64,000 bases of DNA from NCBI GenBank assembly GCA_020698575.1, contig CM036244.1, positions 25,340,034 to 25,404,033 on the forward strand, written 5' to 3'. Within the stretch, counting starts at the first letter, position 1. Each line of letters starts with the position of its first letter. The notes beneath the pieces are model-generated. The model saw only the letters and a program-made list of their open reading frames with translations, made no database searches and had not been told where the DNA came from. Both the position numbers and the translations under genes were made by a program. The DNA comes from Bostrychus sinensis. Taxonomy: Eukaryota > Chordata > Actinopteri > Gobiiformes > Eleotridae. Shown one piece after another: positions 56,115 to 64,000 of this stretch.

Positions 56115-56290
56115 TGTCATGGAAGTTTGCAATAGAAGGAGCGAAGAAGACAAGAGTATAGGTCAGGAAAGCTCAGAGTGGAGCAGTCTCACACTGGAGT
56201 TTTATACAGACAAATGTCAAGGTCATGAAGCATCAGCACTGGAACAATATGAAACAATGACAGATGGAAAAGTACTGAACAGTATGTGAT
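56115..56290 (-). mobile_element. Probable LTR (3' part) of an endogenous retrovirus-like element
   Basis: On the minus strand it ends CATGACA just before the primer site and contains TATAAAA (56206-56200) about 90 bases before that end, as in a U3-R-U5 layout. The upstream limit could not be found, and no second LTR was seen to the left, so the copy may be truncated. The plus-strand open frame over 55957-56289 is taken to be incidental. Confidence 0.45.
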
Positions 56291-57323
56291 GAGGTGATTC
56301 TGAATGAAAAATATTTTTGTCCTTGACACTTTGACCCGTGCAGGTGGAAGTCAGTGTAAAGCCTTTTGTTAAAGTAAAGTGAATGGACATTAAATAGTGC
56401 ATACAATTACAAACAATAGGCTTCTTAAAGGTACTGGAAGCAGTACCTTAGTATTGTAGTACAGTACTGCACTCTAAATCTGTGGGTTGCCAGTCACATT
56501 TTCCTCTTTTGCCAACTGGTTTTGTAGCTCTGCTGTTAGCTGTGTGCACAGCTGCTGCAGGTACATTAGCCTATGTTGCAACCTGAGCATGGAGTTCTTT
56601 CTGCTTGAACGATCTGTGATGCAAGGATTTTAGAACCAAAACAAAAATGTAAACATAAACAACTTGTCCATTATGTAAAATATTTCTTTAATTGTGAATA
56701 AATCAGCTGTACCATTGTTATCAGTAAAATTAATATGTTTACAACATATCTGGAGATATGTGGAGGGTAATTTTTATGAAGTATTAAAAAATATCTACTG
56801 CACATAGTACCTTTAGAGAGTAGAGTAAGTAAACAGAGATCAGTTCAGTTTAGTATCAGTATCTGAGCAGCTCTAATGCCAACTTCATGTTACATAACAG
56901 GGCTGCAACAACAGCTCAACATGTCAGCTGAGGAAGGATAAGGATTCCTGTTGCTATACTCGCTTGGATGTGTTTCATGTTAAAACATGCATACAACAAT
57001 GTTTCATGTCGTCACATGTACTAGAAACCCTGAAAATGTAGTAAAACGATCTGCTAAGATGGCTTGTCATGTAGTTGCATTTTAGCATAAATAGTTTTGA
57101 CCCACTAAGGGTTTGGTAGTTTGTGGAGTTTACTTTAAACTGTAGCAGAGAGGAGTAATTATGAATGATATTTTTGATACTTGTGACTCATCCTGAGCTT
57201 AAGCCTAAATGACTCGACTTAAACTTGAATTATTATTAAAACTCAAACTTGGACTGGACTCGACTCTGGTCAGTCCAGGTCTCAAGGCTGGACTTGAACT
57301 TTCGACTCAGATCACTCAGACTT

Positions 57324-58094
57324 AAGCTGGGGTCACACTACATGATCTTTTACCCGATTTAACAACAAGTCACAGTTGTGCCGTGTGTGTAACAGTCAGC
57401 ATTAGTTGCAGGGAATCGTCAGCCCAGAAATCAGTTAGTGTGGGAGGTTTAAAGATTCGAATCGGCAGCACAGAGACTTAAGCAGACTTCAGTGGCAGTC
57501 AATCAAACCTGCTTGAATTTTAAAGCCAACTCATGCCATTGATTGCATGACTTTGGCATATGTGAAAAAAGTTCACTGCACTCCGCTGATGTGAACATTA
57601 GTAATAAAGCCTTATCAGACTTGGGAAGTATTTAAGTATGTATAGGCTAGATGGAAAATAATATTCTGTGTTTTTCTTTAACATGAATTATGATGTTACT
57701 TAATAAAACAAACTTAATAAAAAGCAGCTCTTTTTGCTTTTTTATGTGGCAAAGCTTTCATCTGTACAAACTAACATTAGCAACTGTGGCTTATTTATTA
57801 ACAATTGATTCATTATTACGCCACGAAAAACAGTGTCTCTGGTTTTATTCAAACCTTCAAATATGCTGTGTACAGTTTAAAAACCTGGCATGGTGAAAGT
57901 CCTCTGAAACTCCCCCAGCCTGACCAGTAGTGCTCTATACAGTGAAGGGGGATGACATTCGGACACAACCACTGGTGCAGCCCCAGTCTTTCAGTCATTA
58001 GAACAAAATCTACTGAAACCATTCAGTTAGTGTGTACTCCTAGTCTTTTCAAAATCTGTAACGACTGGAAAAGTTGTGTAGTGGGTGCCCAGCT
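57324..58094. mobile_element. hAT-like non-autonomous element (771 bp)
   Basis: Inverted ends: AAGCTGGGGTCACACTACAT on the left, and on the right the reverse complement of AGCTGGGCACCCACTACACA. The flanking octamers TCAGACTT and TTAGACTT agree at 7 of 8 positions, as expected of an 8-bp hAT target duplication. No transposase frame. Confidence 0.6.
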
Positions 58095-59090
58095 TTAGAC
58101 TTCATTGTCATTCAACACATTCAAATTCAACTCAGTCAGGACCTTTTTTTGTATGTGTGTGTGACTTTGACTTGGACTCACACGCATGGACCAATCTTTA
58201 GTGACACTGAGGACTCCTGCGTGACTTAGACTCAAAAACTCATAATCGACTACAATACTTTCAATAAAAAGTAAGAAAAAATACCCACTTTTCCCAAAGA
58301 CACTTATAGACTACATTCTCCTGTTCTGTCTTATTTGTTGGGGGTCTTTTTTTCTGTATGGTTTGCTTTGTAGACCCCTGAATAAAAAGGAGCAGCCCTA
58401 AAGGACAGCAACAACAAAAGTACAACTGATGATTGAATTTTTTATTTAGTTTAAGACAAAATATCTGCAACCACACATTTATATCACCATGTCGAGCTTA
58501 TGCAGTTTTAATACCAGGCACTGTTGTCCCTTTAAATGAGTGCTTTCGAGGACTCTGAGAGCAGCCCTGTGTCGTGAGCTGTGTCCAGACGCACGTGTTG
58601 TGTTCAGATGCATGTGTGATTGGACGTTAGTTAAAGGGTTTGTTTGAATATGGATCTGCCTCACCAGTGGGCCCAGGTAATAGGTCATGTGCTAGAAAAC
58701 AACAAACTGGTGGAGCAAAGATGTCCGTGCTGTCACCATGGAGAAGAACCCGTTGGGGACTCTGGTGTTGTGTTTACTCACCAGAGCCATGCACTTAACA
58801 AGCTCAAGTGTCCAACTGTAGGACGTACTACACCTAAAATGTCAGATACTGTGAACTACAGACCAATGAGTGAAGACCTTATGGTGATTCGACCCTGAGG
58901 GAGCAGTTGAAAAGGGGCTGCTCACAGGAAATAAAAAATTCACCAGGGGCCCTGTGGACGTCACACAAACACAAACTGTGGTCAGCTGTGTTTGAGGCAT
59001 GTTCAGAGAAAGACAGATGTTTGGTCTAAATGTGTTGTTTTTGTTAGCTATAATTTCTGTTGTTTCTGCTGTTTTCCAGTGATGAATGGT

Positions 59091-59120
59091 TGAATGAATG
59101 AATGAATGAATGAATGAATG
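59091..59120. repeat. (GAAT)n microsatellite
   Basis: Seven tandem units. Confidence 0.9.
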
Positions 59121-59189
59121 CGTGACTTGGATGTTGCACAGAGCTTGATTCCATCATTGAAACTTTTCAAAATCTTTTTATCTTTTAAC

Positions 59190-59270
59190 TGCTTCTTTTT
59201 GTTTGGCTTTCCCCTTGCCACAATTATTACCCCACAGTAACACAGGGAGGACATGCAGATTCCACACAGA
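59190..59270 (-). mobile_element. SINE core fragment
   Basis: On the minus strand TCTGTGTGGAATCTGCATGT followed by CCTCCCTGTG, the conserved core of fish SINEs with two or three changes. Confidence 0.5.
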
Positions 59271-60764
59271 GATATTTTAAGTCGTTCAGTCCAGGGATTG
59301 ACATAGCCATCTCTTTTGTTTTCTGCATCACTGTTTCAACTCCATTTGTCGACGTTGTTGAGCATTTAGCCCTTTACTGTATATTTATCCCACTCTTTTA
59401 AGTCTTTATTTAGATCTGCACTGGACATTTATGTGACGTTTTTTCTCAATTAACCATGGAAGCTCAACAAAAATAAAAGAGCTGTTTGTTCAACAACAGA
59501 GAGAACAATGAGTGCAGCCTCAGCTGGTTCTGAACAAGCGCGGCTTATCCGGTCTTGTCTGGGAACCTCACTCACCACAGACAGGGGAGAGACCAGGCGG
59601 GATGTCCAGCCAGGGCAGGACAGGAGGCAAACATCTAAGAGAGGAAGAGACCCAAGTTTAAAAAGAATCTCCAAAAACTATAAGAGATTGGTGTTGACAT
59701 AAAAAAAAATGTATATTGTAGAAAAGTGAAGTACTTCAGTAGTACAATTCAAAGTGAAATGCATATTATATAAAGTCAGTGAACAAAGTGAACTATTTTA
59801 AGCATTTATTTTTGATTCTATGGCTTAATTTAGTATTCTAATTCAGTATCTCTAAAATGCTTCAGTCTGTCCTTTAGTTTTTTTCGCATGGATTATTTAT
59901 CCTGACAAAAATCTTCTCCATTTATACAGGCTTGGGACTGGCACAAAAAGTACACCGGCTTGTGACCCTATTGTGGCTGGATTAAAATTAGAATATTACA
60001 TAATAATACATAATCACATAATTAATATAAATAAATGCTTAAGATATTTCTCTTTGTGTGCATATAAAATGCTGTATGCATTTCACTTTTTGAGTTTCAC
60101 TTTTTCACTATTATGGCATTTAAGGACAACTGATATGATTTATTAAAGAATGTTTTAACCATAGAAACAGTAGAAAAGTAGGCAAATAAGTCATGCAGTG
60201 AGGTTTGGAATTCTCTTTGTAGCTAAATATTCACAGTGGGAACAATAAAAGGAAACCACCTTTTATGCCAAATAATAGCTGGCTTTGAACCACTTTTAGA
60301 GAACATTTGAATCCTGATGTAGTATATTTCAACACTGTTCAAGTGACTTTTATTTTATCATTGACGTGTAAAGTCAAGCTGATGTTCACGGCCAGAGCAC
60401 CTCTTAGTCACTGGTCAGAGGGTCAGAGGTGGCTAGTAGGGGTTAGTCTGTTTCTGCATTCACCCTCTCACTGCTGATGAATATGATTCATTACACAATC
60501 CATTGGCTATGTATCAACCTTCATTCAGCTATTCAGCCTCTTCTTTCGGTTTGGGCATTCCTCTTTTGTGTCAGTGTCTGTGTTAATTTGTTTCTTACAC
60601 GTCAATACTAGCTCTGTCTTTTTCATAAATAAACTAGGGACATTCCAATGGAGGAACCATGGGGTGGTGGGTACTTTTTCACATAGATAATGAGATCAAA
60701 GGTTTCAAAACTTCAAGACTTCAATTGTATTATGCAATGAATTACACAAAGTGAATTCTGGGTC

Positions 60765-60835
60765 TATACAGTACTGTGCAAAAGTTCAGGGATATACTGT
60801 GTGCTCTTTCCATTGAGCCACAAAACCCTTACATC
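60765..60835 (-). mobile_element. tRNA-derived SINE, family A (head only)
   Basis: On the minus strand GGGTTTTGTGGCTCAATGGA and AAGAGCACAC match the heads at 28270 and 13015. Confidence 0.5.
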
Positions 60836-60945
60836 TCACAATTGTGTTGAAGTCAAGGTCATAGATCAATCTGATTTTTGTCTCCTGGCTCATACTTTAT
60901 ATTGATTACTCTTTTATAAACTGTGAGTATATCATAGGTCTGTCA

Positions 60946-60958
60946 CCCCCCCCCCCCC
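60946..60958. repeat. 13-base C run
   Basis: Homopolymer in the last intron. Confidence 0.9.
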
Positions 60959-63900
60959 AGTCCCTGTGTACTGTACCTTGCTGTATTTACATTCTCAATT
61001 TGTCAGTAATGGCCCTGCATGGCCCTGTATGGCAGCAGAGCCACACTCACATTAGGGTGGCTCCCTTTTGGCTTTGGTCATGGGTGGGAGGAGCATAGAG
61101 AATGTAAAGGGAATATAGATCATACTTATGGGCCTCTGGAAAATTTCAACCTAAATATACAATAAAAACAAATATACAAGTCAAAACTTATTCCAGTATT
61201 GTGTTGACCAAAATTACATTCTTTGCATTAGAAAAATGTACATTTTAAGCCCCATAGAGGGAGTTTTTACAAGTGTGCTTACTGAGCATTGCTGGAGGAG
61301 AAGCACAGTTGACAAAGTTGTATGACGTTATCCCATTTATGAGCTAAACCAGAGTTGTTGTTTTTTAATAGCTGTGTTTCTTCAGCTGCCCAGATAGGAC
61401 AAACTGAACACTGCTGGGAGAGAGGCACACTTCCATACAGTCCTGCATGAAGCCGCTTTACCATGGAATATAGGAGCTATATTGTGATTGCAGTTTTGAC
61501 ACCTTTTGACAGATTTTGAAATCATCATCTGTCCTATTTCTACAATATTTGTTTTTAGACAGCATCATGTCCCTGGAGGGCCACCATAGCTGTTCACATT
61601 ATTTAATAAGGACCAGCATTTGGTGTGAACTTTCAGTTTGCTCTTTTTGTGGGCAAAAAGGTGGAAAAACTCAATTATCCAAAAGAAATCTGACAATTAT
61701 AGCCAAAATAATATATAAAAAACTCTTAAAACAACTGTTAGTTTAGCATGAAAAACAGCTTGTACTCTGGCTTTGAACTGCTTTGTTTTGGTAATGTTTG
61801 ACCCCTCTCTTGGACCAAACAAAGAATAATTTTGAGGTCAAAGTTGAAGTTCAGTGTGTGACTGTAAACAAACTGAGCTTAGGACTTCCTTATTCTTACC
61901 ATGACAACACTTTAGAAACGTAAATAACTGGTTTACAACTTATTGTCCCTGAGTTTTGGAGACAGGACTATATATAGTTTAACATAAACACTTCACACAA
62001 CCTGTTCACACAGAGCAGCAGTAAAGTTCTCACTGAAAATGAGTCTCTTGAGAACAACGTAATGAGAATTCTCACAATATTTTAGGCTCTTTAACAAATG
62101 GCCACATTTTGCATTTTTTTGTGTTTTGCAGCAAACATGAACTCTTTTGCATCAATATATTTTAACTCTTTTTTTTTTTACCCCAAATAATCTAATTTCC
62201 TTATGTTGCTAACCTCCAAGCTCAACCTCATTAAACATTAAACAAATATCAGCGTTTCACTTTGCCCTCTTTATTCCAGTAAAGCTATTTGGCCAACACT
62301 AGTTCAACAGGTAATCAGCGCATCCCACATTTCCATCCCATACATTTGATGAGCCAAAGCTGCTAACATTGCAGTCTGTATGGTGTGCACAATGGCAGAG
62401 TGGTTGGCAGGCTGACTACAGTGTCTCTGGGTAAAGTCTACTTGTCCTCCCTGTGTTACTGTTGGAAAATTTGTGGATCTAAAAAGCCCATAGTCAATAA
62501 ATGTGAAAGTGGGTGTTGTCCCTTTAATGATATATGGACTTTTGCAGGTCTGCTGTGCTGTCCACTTGGAGGCCGTCCAACACAAACACACCCAAACACA
62601 CACATACAGACCTACCCACAGTGCTCGCTGCTCTCTCACACTCTTTCTCTACATCCTAAAAAGCTGCAGTGCTGGCTTTTGTGCAGTGCGAGACACTTCC
62701 TGTCGCTTGATGCTGTGTTTGCTTTTCTGAGCCAGCTTCCCAGAGATCTGTTGTTGTCCACTGCTGTTTTAGCATTCGTGGCTCTGACCCCCCCCCTCCC
62801 CTCGGCACTCTTCCTGAACTGGGACAGAGCTACCTACCGGCATTGACCCAGTTTAGGACATGTACCTCCCCTCCATCTGATCAGGGTCTATGCTGAAGGC
62901 AGAAAGTCATTACATACATTTAGGAAGTATATGAGAAATTCACATTTTATAAAACAATTGTAGTAGCAGATGAATACTTTTACTTTGACTTGAGTAATAT
63001 TGTTTTGAAGAAGGGGTACTTTTAAATTTGACTATGCTTGTATATAGTGGTATCCAGTTGGTGCAGGTCTGTCCCGTCACACACAGGAGGAGTTATGGGA
63101 GGAATGTGGGGCGACATGACTGCACAGGTCTGCCCCCCAGACATACACACGCCACTGCAGCCACTAACTCATTACTCTGGCCATTAGCACCAGTTGATTT
63201 ATGCCACCTGCCCCAGCCTCTTTAATACTGCAGCCATTATTATCTGACCATTGTCTTTCATATTAGACTGAGGATTGCTGTTTTTTAGGTCTCTCAGATT
63301 GTGAACAAAGCAGTAAGCATCCTGTTTGGTCTTATACAAAAAAGAGCAGCTGTTCCTCTGATCCCACTGTGTCCACAAACACTGCACGCTTCGCCTTTAT
63401 GACCCACATTGCAGTAGCTGGACACCACAGTCGACACAGTATTTGATTTGGGGCGTCATCAGTCAGGCTTCACAACCAGCTTTCTACTTGTTTTCACACT
63501 AGAGTTTATAATGTATGTGAAGTGTGTCCATTTTAAATATCTGTAAATTGGCAAAAATATCCATTGATCTGTATGAAAAAAGAGAATAATAATGACAATT
63601 TTTAGCACTCCTTAACCACAGTATTTTTTGTCCACCTCTTTTGACAATAGCACGTTAGCCCTGCAATTAAAGCTGCATTACCTAAAAATATTTCTACGTT
63701 GCGCTTACAACACCACCCATCACCTCTCCCTCTCTCATATTGGTCGACCTCTACTAAAACCAATATTGGTTTTTCTATGGCCGATGTCGATACCGATTTT
63801 TTTAATTTGGGGCAACCAATGGCCAATGAGTACTGCTGTGTTGTTGTTTTATTTTATTTTATTTTTTTATTGATATGTAGGGCCAATTTTTTTAATTTTA

Positions 63901-64000
63901 AGAAATATATTTATACAATATAGCCATTTGTTTTAGTAATGGTTATTAAAACACAAACAGATGTGTTAGAATTGACAGTGAGAACAGTTACAGATGATTT

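Larger units (their letters stand above)
49035..64000 (+). other. specc1: specc1 intron after exon 12 (at least 15 kb, runs out of window)
   Basis: No CH-domain exon was seen. Contents: the inverted MITE copy (about 49990-50482), hairpin 51747-51824, a shared repeat copy (52600-52810), a retrovirus-like segment (about 55199-56290), a hAT-like element (57324-58094), a (GAAT)n tract (59091-59120), a SINE-core fragment near 59230, a SINE head near 60800 and a C run at 60946-60958. Open frames such as 62385-62846 have no recognisable domain. Confidence 0.55.

Noticed and set aside
55957..56289. 110-codon plus-strand open frame
   Set aside because: It runs antisense through the LTR and primer-site segment, which explains the sequence better.
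59508..59702. 64-codon plus-strand open frame rich in Arg and Ser
   Set aside because: No splice sites placing it in specc1 and no known domain; treated as noise.
62385..62846. 153-codon plus-strand open frame
   Set aside because: No recognisable domain, low-complexity Cys/Leu/His content, a Thr/His stretch from CA-rich DNA, and no splice or promoter context. Probably chance in intron DNA.
1..64000. CRISPR array, operons, phage or bacterial mobile elements
   Set aside because: No spaced direct repeats, no ribosome binding sites and no dense coding. All evidence is for vertebrate nuclear DNA.

Overview
This is vertebrate nuclear DNA, almost certainly from a ray-finned (teleost) fish. It has spliced genes with GT-AG introns, an AT-rich intergenic and intronic background, (GT)n, (TA)n and (GATA)n microsatellites, and interspersed repeats of types familiar from teleosts (tRNA-type SINEs, Tc1, hAT-like and TTAA-flanked MITEs, a 5'-truncated L1-like LINE). 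Nothing bacterial, no CRISPR array and no operon structure is present. Only two protein-coding genes can be supported. All family assignments come from reading translations by eye; no database search was possible.

Layout. 1-1353: flank and 3' UTR side of timm22, perhaps with the 3' end of a converging gene. 1354-2915 (minus): complete four-exon timm22, encoding the 202-residue inner-membrane translocase subunit Tim22. 2916-4510: a head-to-head promoter region shared with the next gene, now interrupted by a 955-bp 5'-truncated LINE with an exact 11-bp target-site duplication. 4345-64000 (plus): specc1 (cytospin-B), a coiled-coil and calponin-homology cytoskeletal protein. It has a non-coding first exon carrying a 22-codon upstream ORF, then coding exons at 17832, 18946, 36225, 39465, 39903, 41081, 44827, 46327, 46500, 47270 and 48932. 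These join without a phase break into 958 codons. The last visible exon ends just inside the calponin-homology domain, so the remaining exon(s) lie beyond 64000 after an intron of at least 15 kb.

specc1 appears to make several products. An internal first exon near 27.4 kb supplies a different N-terminus beginning MGNQAGR, a good N-myristoylation signal, and is exactly in phase with the large exon at 36225. A 38-nt microexon (42484-42521) followed by a terminal exon with stop and AATAAA (43096 to about 43620) gives a predicted 796-residue form with no calponin-homology domain.

The rest is intron and repeats. The main ones are two Tc1-family remnants, hAT-like elements at 11394-11761 and 57324-58094, an inverted pair of TTAA-flanked MITEs bracketing the 3' exons of specc1, a foldback element at 24493-24758, and several tRNA-type SINEs. 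There is also a probable endogenous retroviral 5' end (minus strand, about 55.2-56.3 kb) with a tRNA-Leu-type primer site and a CA microsatellite inside its gag-like frame. Three unusually clean short hairpins (6852-6888, 31854-31885, 51747-51824) are not explained by any gene or repeat.
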